From assembly GCA_020252645.1 (NCBI GenBank), contig JADCCN010000005.1, positions 62,001-126,000 of the forward strand: a stretch of 64,000 bases of DNA, in the 5' to 3' direction. Numbering within the stretch: position 1 is the stretch's first letter; each line of letters begins with the position of its first letter. Under the pieces are notes generated by a model. It ran no database searches. It was not told where the DNA came from and saw nothing but the letters and a program-made list of their open reading frames with translations. The DNA is from Methylobacterium sp. GTDB lineage: Bacteria; Pseudomonadota; Alphaproteobacteria; Rhizobiales; Beijerinckiaceae. Made by a program: the position numbers and the translations under genes. Below, in pieces: positions 16,656 to 25,797 of this stretch.

Positions 16656-17639
16656 ATGACACTGTCACGCCGCGAGATTCTCGCAATGGGTGCCGCGCTG
16701 CCGCTGGCCGCTCCCTCGCTGGCGCTCGCTCAGGCCAGAGAGCTCCGGCTGGGCATCATTACGCCGGTTGGTCATTCCTGGAACAAGGCCGCCCTTGCAC
16801 TTGGAGAAAAGCTCAAGGCTGCCACCAATGGTCGTCTGACCATGACGGTTTTCCATTCAGGCCAACTTGGAAACGAGTCGGCCATGATGCAGCAACTTCA
16901 ATCGGGCGCGCTCGACATGGGTTTCATCCAGGCCGCCGAGCTTGGCTCGCGCGTGCCGCATCTGGCCGCGATCAACGCGCCCTATCTGGTGCGTTCAACG
17001 CCGGCGGTGGCGAAGCTCGTGCGCCATCCGGAAGTGGTGAAACTCTTCGATGTGCTCCCGAGCGAAACCGGCACGATCGGCCTCGGCTGGGGCATCACCG
17101 GCATGCGCGCGATCTTCTCGTCGAGGGATCTGCAATCGCTCGCGGATATCAAGGGCATGAAGTTGCGCATCAACCCGACCCCCGTCTTTCGCGACTTCTA
17201 CCAGTTGCTTGGCGCCGCCCCGACGCCGATCCCGACGCCGCAGGTTTATGATGCAATGGCCAATGGGCAGGTGGATGGGCTGGAGGCTGATCTCGAGTTT
17301 TCCTGGAACCAGCGGTTCGACAAGGTTTCCAAGGTCATCCTGCAAATGAATGCGGTCTTCATGCCTTTTGCCGCCATCGTTTCCGGCCGCGTCTGGCAGG
17401 GGCTGCCGGCAGCGGACAAGGAAATCATCACCAGAATGGTGAAAGAGACTCTTGATGCCCAGATCGACAGCCTTGCCGGCGATGAGCCGAACCTGATCGA
17501 GAACTTCAGGAAGGCGCCGATTCCGATCCGTCAGGTGGCGGTTGCGGATACCGAGGCTGTCATTGCCGAATTCGACAAGATATGGATGCCGAAAGCTCCG
17601 GTGATCGCCAACCTGCGCAAGATCGGAGCCTCAATCTAG
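16656..17639 (+). CDS. dctP: TRAP transporter substrate-binding protein (DctP)
   Basis: 327 residues with a signal peptide (MTLSRREILAMGAALPLAAP, ending ALAQA) and a DctP solute-binding fold (LRLGIITPVGHSWNKAALAL, YDAMANGQVDGLEADL). The Arg of MKLRINPTP is the usual carboxylate-binding position, so an organic acid ligand is likely. AGGAGG at 16644-16649 fixes the start. Its TAG stop is built from the TA and G of family A copy 4. The ligand is unknown. Confidence 0.92.
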   Translation: MTLSRREILAMGAALPLAAPSLALAQARELRLGIITPVGHSWNKAALALGEKLKAATNGRLTMTVFHSGQLGNESAMMQQLQSGALDMGFIQAAELGSRVPHLAAINAPYLVRSTPAVAKLVRHPEVVKLFDVLPSETGTIGLGWGITGMRAIFSSRDLQSLADIKGMKLRINPTPVFRDFYQLLGAAPTPIPTPQVYDAMANGQVDGLEADLEFSWNQRFDKVSKVILQMNAVFMPFAAIVSGRVWQGLPAADKEIITRMVKETLDAQIDSLAGDEPNLIENFRKAPIPIRQVAVADTEAVIAEFDKIWMPKAPVIANLRKIGASI

Positions 17640-17740
17640 AGCATGCTGTGAAAAAGTGGAATCCGGTTTTTCACAAAAAAGCATGCGATTATAATAAGAG
17701 AAGAGCATGATGTGCTTCCGACTGAACACATCATGCTCTA
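17637..17740 (-). repeat. Family A element, copy 4
   Basis: TA-flanked copy whose left TA is part of the dctP stop codon. One base change in hairpin 1 (CGACTGAAC for CGTCTGAAC). Confidence 0.9.
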
Positions 17741-17752
17741 GAGCATGCTCTA
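17739..17752. repeat. Solo terminal palindrome
   Basis: TA-GAGCATGCTC-TA immediately after copy 4. This is only the two ends of a family A element joined, with no interior. Confidence 0.7.
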
Positions 17753-17816
17753 GCCGAACGGCTTCCCCGGGGGCCGGCCGTCGATTCCAAACGGGCAGCC
17801 CTACATCGGCCTCGCG

Positions 17817-19001
17817 TTACTCCGGATAGGGTTCGGCTTTTTCCAGCGTCGGCCGGTTAAACAGAATGAAGGCGATCACATTGCCGGGCTCCGATGTTGC
17901 ATCGCTCCGAAAACCGCCAATCTCGCCATCGACCGGGCTGCGATACTCGGCGACAACCTCACCGAACATGTTGCATTGAATGGCGATTTTCTGGCCGGCA
18001 CTGACCGCATCGCCGAGCTTCACGAGATGTTCGACCAGGCCGCCTGCGGTCGCAAGAACCGGCGCAAGGGTATTGCCGACAAAGATCCCCGTATCGCGTC
18101 CGGTGCGTCCAATCGGACCCTCGATGATACCGTGGAGCTTCAGCACATTCATCGTGCCCTCCACGAAGAGGGGGATCATCGAAAGATCAAGGCTCCGGGC
18201 ATTGCCAATCTCGGGCGTCAAGGCCGGAATACCCACCTTCGCGAGGGCGTCCGTCAGGAGCCCGGGATATCCGGTGCTGTCAAAGATCTGGTCGATTGGG
18301 AAGAGCTCCGCCATCGCCTTGACCTCCGGGACGGTCATGTCCGCCAGGTGAAACGCCACGGCGTCAATGCCGGTCGTGCTGGTGTGAAAATCAAGAACAT
18401 AGTCCGAGTTCGGGCGGATCAGCCGATTGAACAGAAGTCCGGCATGGCGGGCGGGTGCGCCAGGCCCATTCTCGTCGCCCGGCCAAACGCGGTTGAGATC
18501 GACGAGATCCGCGCCGCGACCGGAATTCGGCCAGCGCCGGCCCATGCTTTCGATCGCCGGGCGGGACACGTCGAAGACCGCCATGACGGTGCCGCTCATC
18601 ACCGCCGGGTCGAGTTTGTTCATGATGGTCTGGACGGCGCGGATCGAACTCATTTCGTCGCCGTGCACGCCGCTCACCAATGTCACGCGCTTGCCCGGCC
18701 TTGCGCCCCGCAGGACGGCAACCGACACGAGCCAAGCCTGACCCGACGGGCCCTCGACACCCCGAAAGTAAAGGCGATGGAGCTTGCCCGGCTCGAGGTC
18801 GGCAACACCGAGCGCGCTCACGACCGGCTTTTCGTGGACGACATCACCCGTGAAGACCGTTCCTCCCGGAAACTTGCCCATCGGAGCTTGTGCCGCCGCA
18901 TGATCCGAAGACAGCGCGACGGTGGCAGCGGCACCGCCGATGGTTGCGAGGGTAGACGCAAGCATGAAATCGCGACGATCAAGGCTTGGCTGATCTGTCA
19001 T
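17817..19001 (-). CDS. Tat-exported succinylglutamate desuccinylase/aspartoacylase family deacylase
   Basis: 394 residues. The N-terminus has a Tat motif (LDRRDFMLAS) and hydrophobic stretch ending HAAAQAP. The M14-like zinc site is visible: LVSGVHGDEMSSIRA (His and Glu) and YVLDFHTSTT (second His). The C-terminal part (LGDAVSAGQKIAIQCNMFGE, YRSPVDGEIGGF) resembles a lipoyl-like barrel seen in this subfamily, which also contains N-acetyl-diaminobutyrate deacetylases. It probably removes an acyl group from an amino compound in the periplasm. It is convergent with the TRAP operon, and the two may handle the same compound (inference). Confidence 0.8.
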   Translation of the reverse strand: MTDQPSLDRRDFMLASTLATIGGAAATVALSSDHAAAQAPMGKFPGGTVFTGDVVHEKPVVSALGVADLEPGKLHRLYFRGVEGPSGQAWLVSVAVLRGARPGKRVTLVSGVHGDEMSSIRAVQTIMNKLDPAVMSGTVMAVFDVSRPAIESMGRRWPNSGRGADLVDLNRVWPGDENGPGAPARHAGLLFNRLIRPNSDYVLDFHTSTTGIDAVAFHLADMTVPEVKAMAELFPIDQIFDSTGYPGLLTDALAKVGIPALTPEIGNARSLDLSMIPLFVEGTMNVLKLHGIIEGPIGRTGRDTGIFVGNTLAPVLATAGGLVEHLVKLGDAVSAGQKIAIQCNMFGEVVAEYRSPVDGEIGGFRSDATSEPGNVIAFILFNRPTLEKAEPYPE

Positions 19002-19029
19002 GATGAAGATCCTTTCCAAACGATGCAGT

Positions 19030-19660
19030 TGTTCAGTCCCGGCATTTTCTGGATCGGATCGAGCCTGAACCTTCGCGGCTCTGAAGTCCAGCCTTTGCAG
19101 ATGAACTCGTAGGGGGTGAGGCCTTTCAGGGTCTTGAGGCGGCAACCGAAGTTATAGGCGGCGATGAAGTCGGCAAGGTGCCGTTCGCATTGAGCGTGAT
19201 CATCGTCGTGATGGCGCTTGACGGTGGCATAGATGCTTGCCCCGCGCTTCGCGCAATCGCTTGGGGACGATCCGCTCGACCTGCCCGGTCGTCCAGGGAT
19301 GGTTGATCTTGGTGAAGCGATGCTCGATGCCGTTTTCGCGGCAGCGCATGCCGAACATGGGTGTCATGTGCTTCGCCGTCAGGCCATCGGCGTAGCGTGG
19401 CGGATAGCGGAACCGGATGCCGTTTTCGGTCAGGGTCGTAGGGATCTTGCAGGGAACGGCCTTGATCGGGGCGACCAGGAAGGCGGACGCCGTGACCCGG
19501 TTCGCGCTTGTGACGAGCTGGGCTTGCCGCCCTCCGTATCTGGCAACCGACCGATGCCATGACGTTAAAGGCACGGATGCAACGAGGAACGCGTCAGATG
19601 CGGGATCGCCCGACGGATTGCCTCTGTCGTCATGGCGCTCTGGTATGGAACCTTGCCCAT
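19030..19660 (-). pseudogene. IS481-family transposase, decayed
   Basis: Starts MGKVPYQSAMTTEAIRRAI, jumps to PHLTRSSLHPCL with an in-frame stop, then RHGIGRLPDTEGGKP, then in other frames ANRVTASAFL, ENGIRFRYPPRYADG, MRCRENGIEHRFTKINHPWT, HLADFIAAYNFGCRLKTLKG and LTPYEFICKGWTSEP. The order matches IS481 transposases, but an internal deletion, a stop and frameshifts have destroyed it. The 3' end lies only about 30 bases upstream of the deacylase start. Confidence 0.85.
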
Positions 19661-19816
19661 AGCGCCTCCTTCCCTTCTGTCGAAAGGATCGCATCATCAC
19701 GGCCCGGGATCAAACACCTGGTGAGGGCCCCCTCTTTGGGGTCTCGCTCAGGCACCATGCGCATGAGTCCAAGCCTATCCGGCTGATTTAATTACGTTTT
19801 TAGCTTGAAACAGAAT

Positions 19817-19890
19817 TGGCTGGGGGACCTGGATTCGAACCAAGACTAACGGAGTCAGAGTCCGCTGTTCTACCGTTAAACTATCCCCCA
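19817..19890 (-). tRNA. tRNA-Gln (CUG)
   Basis: A 74-nt cloverleaf with encoded CCA. Acceptor TGGGGGA pairs with TCCCCCA; the anticodon stem GCGGA/TCCGT holds loop CTCTGAC with anticodon CTG; the T-arm contains GGTTCGAATCC. Its 3' end faces left, toward the accessory region with IS remnants. Confidence 0.96.
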
Positions 19891-20167
19891 GCAAGGCGGG
19901 CTGGCGGGCGGAACCCCCGGGACAGCACTTGCCGACGAAGCTGCCGACAATCAGCCTTGAGCCTCGTGAGGCGCTCGCATAGACGCTCGCTTCCGCAGGG
20001 TCAAGCACTGCCTTCGCGAAACCGCTGAGGCTTTTTGCACAAGCAAGCCCCAGGCAGAAGGTGCGAGGCCGGGCCGTCCCGTTCCGAAACGGATTTCGCT
20101 GGCGCATTTCCCGTATTAAGAATTTGGCAATCATGCGGCTGGGCCCGCTTTTCGGGGAATTGCGATT

Positions 20168-21280
20168 ATGGCGGCGTCTCGTCGGTTGTCGGAGCATTTT
20201 CGGGATCGGCCGATCTGCGTGGCAGGAAAATCGTCCATCTCCGGCAAAACGAGCCTGGTTCTCGGAGCGGTGATCGCCGTCTCGACCGGAATTCTTCTCA
20301 TTCAGGCGGGCGATTCGCCGATGTTGCGCGAGACCTTCTCCGAGTTGCACAAGCCCATCCACCAGGCTGTCCAGACCGCCACGCCGGCCATCGCCGATTT
20401 GCTCGTGCCGCAGGTCTTCCGGCGCCCGGAGACCCGGAGCATTTCTTCCGCCGGAATCAACGCGCCGGCGAAGCGGCCCGGATCGCCCGGCGGCGCGGGG
20501 AGCCTGCCCGGCGGCGCGCTCGAGGGCCTGAAGCCCGTGCCGGCCGAAACCGCCCATCCGCCGCGCAGCGATGGCACCCCGGCCGGCTTGGCGGAGCCCG
20601 GCCTCCATGCTGCCACGAATTATTGCGTGCGTCTGTGCGATGGCTTCGCCTTCCCGATCGGCCCGGCCGGCGCTGGAGATGAGGGCGCGCATGAAATGGC
20701 CTGCCGCATCGCCTGCCCCCGTGCGCAGACCGCGCTTTTTACAATGCCACGCGGCGCAAAGGATTTCTCCGAGGCCCATTCCCCGCGCGGTGGCGCGAGT
20801 TACGCCGCGTTGCCGACAGCCTTCCGTTATCGCGAACGTCACGATCAGGCCTGCATTTGCCGGCCGAAGGGTTCGACCCAATCGCCATCGGCCCTGCTGT
20901 TCGATTTCACGCTGCGCCGGGGCGATCTGACCATGACCCGCCAGGGGATGCGCCATTTCGACGGCTCGCCGACCTTCCCGCTCCGCCAGAACCAGTTCTC
21001 GGATGCCCTGCGCCAGCTGCAGAACCCGCGGGAGATTAAGCACGTCCGCGGCATGGAGGCTGCCTCGCTCCGGGGCAGGATGCCGGTGGAGGTGCATGCC
21101 AATCTCAGCCAGCGCCCGACCATGGAAATCATCCAGCCCGGGATGAAGGCCGCCATTGGCAGGGTGAGCGGGTTCTCGGGAACCAGCCCGGGCTTCGAGG
21201 AGATGCGCGCGGCACGCCCGCCCGGCCCGCAGCCGATCAGGCAGATGGGGCGCGGGCAGGGTCTCATCGCCATGAACTGA
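20168..21280 (+). CDS. DUF2865 domain protein, membrane-anchored
   Basis: 370 residues. One membrane helix at about 30-47 (LVLGAVIAVSTGILLI) is followed by a Pro/Gly-rich linker and a DUF2865 domain at about 150-235. The domain shows YCVRLCDGFAFPIG, ACRIACPRAQTALFTMPRG, YAALPTAFRYRERHDQACIC, the conserved Cys pairs of this alphaproteobacterial family. Function is unknown. A clear terminator follows at 21314-21342. Confidence 0.8.
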   Translation: MAASRRLSEHFRDRPICVAGKSSISGKTSLVLGAVIAVSTGILLIQAGDSPMLRETFSELHKPIHQAVQTATPAIADLLVPQVFRRPETRSISSAGINAPAKRPGSPGGAGSLPGGALEGLKPVPAETAHPPRSDGTPAGLAEPGLHAATNYCVRLCDGFAFPIGPAGAGDEGAHEMACRIACPRAQTALFTMPRGAKDFSEAHSPRGGASYAALPTAFRYRERHDQACICRPKGSTQSPSALLFDFTLRRGDLTMTRQGMRHFDGSPTFPLRQNQFSDALRQLQNPREIKHVRGMEAASLRGRMPVEVHANLSQRPTMEIIQPGMKAAIGRVSGFSGTSPGFEEMRAARPPGPQPIRQMGRGQGLIAMN

Positions 21281-21313
21281 GGCCAACAACCCCCAGTTTG
21301 GAACCGTCCCAAG

Positions 21314-21342
21314 AAGGCGCCCCAAATCGCGGCGCCTTTTTC
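21314..21342 (+). terminator. Rho-independent terminator
   Basis: Perfect stem AAGGCGCC / GGCGCCTT (21314-21321 and 21331-21338) with a 9-base loop and a following T run. It ends the DUF2865 transcript. Confidence 0.85.
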
Positions 21343-21373
21343 ATTTTTTGCCCCCGAGGGCTGTGCCGCGCAG

Positions 21374-21390
21374 TTTAGAATTCCTATAAG
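21374..21390. promoter_or_regulatory. Possible Irr-type iron-control element
   Basis: TTTAGAATTCCTATAAG has a perfect left half (TTTAGAA) of the ICE/Irr box TTTAGAAN3TTCTAAA and a weaker right half (4 of 7). It lies 123 bases before an iron-transport operon in a rhizobial-type genome, where Irr commonly acts. Weak evidence. Confidence 0.35.
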
Positions 21391-21512
21391 TTTATGGAAT
21401 GCTTGCGTTTTCCGGTTGACGCCCACGCCATTCCCATAGCAATCGAAAGGGCCAACGGGCACCCGCCCGTCGCATCCTCGGGCCTTGAACCCGCTGACGA
21501 TGGAGATTGCAC

Positions 21513-22544
21513 ATGATCCGCCTGACCCGACGCCCCATCCTGCCGGCGCTTCTCGCATTGGCTTTTGCCGCCCCCGCTTTCGCGCAAGGCGAAGTGAACC
21601 TCTACACGCATCGCGAGCCGGGCCTCATCAAGCCGCTTCTCGACCGGTTCACCGCCGAGACCGGCGTGAAGGTGAATGTCGTGTTCGCCGCGAACGGCCT
21701 CGCCGAACGCATGCTTTCCGAGGGCGAGCGCAGCCCGGCTGACCTGCTGCTCTCGGTCGATATCGCGACCCTGAACCAGGCGATCGCCCTGGGCGTAACC
21801 CAGCCCTTGACGAGCCCCGCGCTGGAAAGGGCCGTGCCGCCCCATTTGCGCGGCACGAATAACGGCTGGTGGGCGGTGTCGTTGCGCGCCCGCGCCTATT
21901 ATGTTTCGAGGAACCGCGTGAAGGATGCGACCCTCACCTACGAGGATCTCGCGAGCCCGCGCTTCAGGGGCCGCGTCTGCTCGCGCGATGGCCTGCATCC
22001 CTACAACACCTCGCTGATCTCCGCCCTCATCGCCCATAACGGCGAGGCGGGAGCGGAAGAATGGCTGAAGGGGGTGCGCGCCAATCTCGCAAGGAAGCCT
22101 TCGGGTGGCGATCGTGACGTGGCGAAGGATATCGCGGCGGGTCTTTGCGATATCGGCCCGGCCAATACCTATTACATGGGCCTGATGGCGAAGGACCCGG
22201 CGCAGAAGGCCTGGGCAGAGGCGGTGCGCGTCATTCTCCCGGCCTTCAGGGATGGCGGCGGCACCCATGTGAACATTTCCGGCGTGGTCCTCGCAAAGCA
22301 CGCGAAGAACAAGGCCAATGCGCAGCGCCTTGTCGAATGGCTGGTGAGCCCCTCCGCACAGGCGATCTATGCCGAGCAGAACCACGAATATCCGGTGCTC
22401 GCCGGCATCGAGCCGAATGATTTCCTGAAGTCGCTGGGGGCGCTGAAGGCCGACACGGTTCCGCTGGAAACCATCGGCAAGAACCGCAAGGCCGCTTCGG
22501 AACTGGTGGACAAGGTGGGCTTCAACCTCGGACCGCAGAGCTGA
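21513..22544 (+). CDS. Ferric-iron ABC transporter substrate-binding protein (FbpA/FutA)
   Basis: 343 residues with a signal peptide ending APAFAQ. The start of the mature protein, GEVNLYTHREPGLIKPLLD, and the paired tyrosines Tyr220-Tyr221 (GPANTYYMGLM) are the hallmarks of FbpA-type Fe(III)-binding proteins, as is the C-terminal NKANAQRLVEWLVSPSAQAI. ATG 21513 has GGAG at 21502-21505; a TTG six bases earlier is less likely. It is followed 7 bases later by the permease. Confidence 0.9.
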   Translation: MIRLTRRPILPALLALAFAAPAFAQGEVNLYTHREPGLIKPLLDRFTAETGVKVNVVFAANGLAERMLSEGERSPADLLLSVDIATLNQAIALGVTQPLTSPALERAVPPHLRGTNNGWWAVSLRARAYYVSRNRVKDATLTYEDLASPRFRGRVCSRDGLHPYNTSLISALIAHNGEAGAEEWLKGVRANLARKPSGGDRDVAKDIAAGLCDIGPANTYYMGLMAKDPAQKAWAEAVRVILPAFRDGGGTHVNISGVVLAKHAKNKANAQRLVEWLVSPSAQAIYAEQNHEYPVLAGIEPNDFLKSLGALKADTVPLETIGKNRKAASELVDKVGFNLGPQS

Positions 22545-22551
22545 GGCCGGA

Positions 22552-24153
22552 TTGACCAGCCTTCTGCGGCGACACGGCATTCTTCTGGCAGCGGCGAGCC
22601 TCGTGCTCGCCGCTCTCGTCGTTGCGCCGGGGCTTGGCCTGCTCTCGCGGATGGCCCAGCCGGACGCGGCCAACCCGTTCGCGCTTTCACCCACCCAGAT
22701 GCATGCCGTGAAGGAGACCTTCCAGCTGCTGCTCGGCGTGGCGCTGGTCACCGGCATTCTCGGCGTTTCCACCGCCTGGCTCGTCTCGGTGCATGAATTC
22801 CCCGGCCGGCGCTGGCTGGAAATCGGGCTCGTGCTGCCGCTCGCCTTCCCCACCTATCTCGCGGCCTATGTGGCGGTGGACCTGTTCGACTTCTTCGGCC
22901 CCGTGCAGGGCGCGCTGCGCGCGATGTTGGGGCCCAAGCCGGGCGGCGGGCCATGGCTTCCGGATCTGCGCAGCCTGCCCGGCGCGATTGCCATTCTCGG
23001 CCTCGTGCTGCTGCCCTATGTCTATATTCCCTGCCGCATCCTGTTCTCGCGCACCGGGCGCAATGTCATCGAGGCCGCCCGCCTGCTCGGCGCCAGCGGC
23101 GCGGGGCTCTTCTTCCGCATTGGCCTGCCCATCGCGAAGCCGGCGATCCTTGCCGGCGGCGTGCTGGCCCTGCTCGAGGCGCTGAATGATCTCGGGGCGG
23201 TGGAATATCTCGGGGTATCGAGCCTTTCGGCGGTGATCCGCGACCTCTGGATCAACCGGAATGACATGGCCGGCGCGGCCCGCCTCGCGGGACTGATGGT
23301 GCTGCTGGTTGCGGCCCTGCTGATGATCGACCCCCGTGCCCGCACGGGCGAAAGCCAGCGGCAGGCGAAGGATCACACGACCGAGCCCCGCCGCGTGCCG
23401 CTTGCCGGCCTTGCGGCGCTGGCGGCGACGCTGTTCTGCGCCCTGCCCGTCCTGCTCGGCTTCGTGCTGCCGGCGCTTCATCTCGGCAGTCGCGCGCTGG
23501 CCTATCTTGGTGCGCAGCGGATGGATTCGGAACTGCTCGCCGCGCTGGCCTCGACCCTCGCGCTGGGCCTTGCCGTGAGCCTGATCGTGGTGGCGACCGG
23601 CGCGATCATCGCCATTGCGCAACGGACGAGCGGACGTTTCTCGCGCCTCGGAACCATCGCGATGCTGGGATATGCGACGCCGGCGACCGTTCTCGTCCTG
23701 GCGATGATGCCGGTGATCGGGCTGATCGATGGCGGTGTGGCGCGGCTGGGGCTGCCATTCCTCTTCATCGGCTCCAGCGCGGCGATGCTCTACGCCCTCG
23801 CCGCGCGCTTCCTCGGCATCGGAACGACACAGGCGAACCTCGCGCTTGCACGGTTGCCGACCAATGTCGATGCGGTGGCGCGCATTCATGGCCTCGGCGA
23901 CATCGCACTCGCCTGGCGCATCCATCGCCCGGCCATCGCGCCGGGGCTGAAGCTCGGCGCGCTCCTCGTGTTCATCGATACGGTGAAGGAGCTGCCGGCG
24001 ACGCTGCTCCTGCGCCCGCTCAATTTCGAAACGCTGGCGACGCGCGCCTATTCGAAGGCTTCGGCCGGGCTGTTCGAGCATGGCGCGGTTGATTCGCTGC
24101 TGATCGTCGCCATCAGCGCGATGGCGGCCCTGCTCCTGAGCCGACGCGGCTGA
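22552..24153 (+). CDS. Ferric-iron ABC transporter permease (FbpB/FutB)
   Basis: 533 residues with two permease halves of the binding-protein-dependent type, each with an EAA loop (EAARLLGASGAGLFFRIGLP near 176 and DAVARIHGLGDIALAWRIHR near 440). LVLPLAFPTYLAAYVAVDLF and LNDLGAVEYLGVSSLSAVIR are typical of FbpB. It starts at TTG 22552 with GAGG upstream. No ATP-binding gene follows; the FbpC equivalent must be elsewhere. Confidence 0.9.
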   Translation: MTSLLRRHGILLAAASLVLAALVVAPGLGLLSRMAQPDAANPFALSPTQMHAVKETFQLLLGVALVTGILGVSTAWLVSVHEFPGRRWLEIGLVLPLAFPTYLAAYVAVDLFDFFGPVQGALRAMLGPKPGGGPWLPDLRSLPGAIAILGLVLLPYVYIPCRILFSRTGRNVIEAARLLGASGAGLFFRIGLPIAKPAILAGGVLALLEALNDLGAVEYLGVSSLSAVIRDLWINRNDMAGAARLAGLMVLLVAALLMIDPRARTGESQRQAKDHTTEPRRVPLAGLAALAATLFCALPVLLGFVLPALHLGSRALAYLGAQRMDSELLAALASTLALGLAVSLIVVATGAIIAIAQRTSGRFSRLGTIAMLGYATPATVLVLAMMPVIGLIDGGVARLGLPFLFIGSSAAMLYALAARFLGIGTTQANLALARLPTNVDAVARIHGLGDIALAWRIHRPAIAPGLKLGALLVFIDTVKELPATLLLRPLNFETLATRAYSKASAGLFEHGAVDSLLIVAISAMAALLLSRRG

Positions 24154-24311
24154 CATTCTGTTTTCGGGGCCCCAAGATTCGTCCGAAAGCCCCTCTTTCC
24201 GCGCCGCACCAAACTCGATAAGACCAGCAACAGCTAAGCTTTGGCATTCGCCGGAGCGCAGCATCAACGCAAGAGCGGCTGGCAGCGCCGCCGATACAAG
24301 GGGTGTTCACG

Positions 24312-25058
24312 ATGGGGAGCCCTTCCTCGCGAAAGGTCTACAAGGATGCGAAATCGGCGCTTGCCGGTATCCTCAAGGACGACATGGTCATCATGGCCGG
24401 CGGCTTCGGCCTCTGCGGCGTCACCGAGACGCTGGTCGAGGCCATCCGGGAAGCGGGCGTGAAGGGCCTCACGGTCATCTCGAACAATGCCGGCGTGGAT
24501 GGCATCCATCTCGGCAAGCTGCTGGAGACGCGGCAGATCAGGAAGATGATCTCGTCCTATGTCGGCGAGAACAAGATTTTCGCCCAGCAATACCTCGCCG
24601 GCGAACTCGAGCTTGAATTCAACCCGCAGGGCACGCTCGCCGAGCGCATTCGCGCCGGCGGCGCGGGCATCCCCGCCTTCTACACCGCGACGGGCTATGG
24701 CACGGTGATCGGCGAGGGCAAGGATGTGAAGGAATTCCCGGGCTCGCCGCGCTTTGCCGGCCGGAAATACATCATGGAAACCGGGCTCTGGGCGGATGTC
24801 GCGCTGGTCCACGCCTGGAAGGGCGATACCGAGGGCAACCTGATCTACCGGAAGACCGCGCGGAACTTCAACCCGATGATGGCAACCGCCGCGACCGTGA
24901 CGATCGCCGAGGTGGAGCATCTCTTCCCCGCCGGTGAACTCGAGCCGGACCAGATCCACACCCCGGGCATCTATGTGAAGCGGATCGTGCACACACCCGA
25001 TGCGCCCAAGCGCATCGAGAACCGCACCACCCGCCCTCACCCCACCCCCTCGCATTGA
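24312..25058 (+). CDS. scoA: 3-oxoacid CoA-transferase subunit A
   Basis: 248 residues. [57 protein letters not shown] and [20 protein letters not shown] are hallmark segments of SCOT subunit A, which moves CoA from succinyl-CoA to a 3-oxoacid, in ketone-body or PHB-derived acetoacetate use. AAGGGG at 24298-24303 favours ATG 24312 over a GTG at 24303. Subunit B follows after 19 bases. Confidence 0.93.
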   Translation: MGSPSSRKVYKDAKSALAGILKDDMVIMAGGFGLCGVTETLVEAIREAGVKGLTVISNNAGVDGIHLGKLLETRQIRKMISSYVGENKIFAQQYLAGELELEFNPQGTLAERIRAGGAGIPAFYTATGYGTVIGEGKDVKEFPGSPRFAGRKYIMETGLWADVALVHAWKGDTEGNLIYRKTARNFNPMMATAATVTIAEVEHLFPAGELEPDQIHTPGIYVKRIVHTPDAPKRIENRTTRPHPTPSH

Positions 25059-25077
25059 AAAATCGGGAGCAGAAACA

Positions 25078-25719
25078 ATGGCTTGGTCCCGCGAAGAAAT
25101 GGCCGCCCGCGCCGCGAAGGAGCTGAAGGACGGCTTCTACGTCAATCTCGGCATCGGTATCCCCACCCTTGTCTCGAACTTCATCCCCGAGGGTATCTCG
25201 GTGGCGCTGCAGAGCGAGAACGGCATGATGGGCATGGGCCCCTTCCCCTATGAGGGCGAGGAAGACCCGGATCTCATCAATGCCGGCAAGCAGACCGTGA
25301 CGGAATTGCCGATCACCTCGTATTTCTCCTCGGCCGACAGCTTCGCCATGATCCGCGGCGGGCATATCGACCTCTCGATCCTCGGTGCCATGCAGGTGTC
25401 CCAGAACGGCGACCTCGCCAACTGGATGATCCCCGGCAAGATGGTGAAGGGCATGGGCGGCGCGATGGACCTCGTCGCCGGCGTGAAGAAGGTCGTCGTG
25501 GTGATGGAACACGAGGCCAAGGGCGAATCAAAGCTCCTGAAGCGCTGCACGCTGCCTCTCACAGGCGCGGGCGTGGTGGATATGGTGATCACCGATCTCG
25601 GCGTCTTCGAGATCGACCGTTCCGGAAAGAACCCGATGAAGCTCATTGAACTGGCACCGGACATCACCGAAGACGAACTCCGCTCGAAGACCGAAGCGGA
25701 CTACGTTTCCGCGCTGTAG
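25078..25719 (+). CDS. scoB: 3-oxoacid CoA-transferase subunit B
   Basis: 213 residues. The catalytic glutamate is Glu47 in [40 protein letters not shown] and [20 protein letters not shown] are standard subunit B segments. It forms the enzyme with the upstream subunit. ATG 25078 is preceded by GGGAG. Confidence 0.94.
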   Translation: MAWSREEMAARAAKELKDGFYVNLGIGIPTLVSNFIPEGISVALQSENGMMGMGPFPYEGEEDPDLINAGKQTVTELPITSYFSSADSFAMIRGGHIDLSILGAMQVSQNGDLANWMIPGKMVKGMGGAMDLVAGVKKVVVVMEHEAKGESKLLKRCTLPLTGAGVVDMVITDLGVFEIDRSGKNPMKLIELAPDITEDELRSKTEADYVSAL

Positions 25720-25797
25720 GAAAGCCGCATCGCCTGGCTTTCCTGGCCGGCGGCAATCCGCTAATCTCAAATCCGCGACGGGCGAGGGCTTTTCCCG

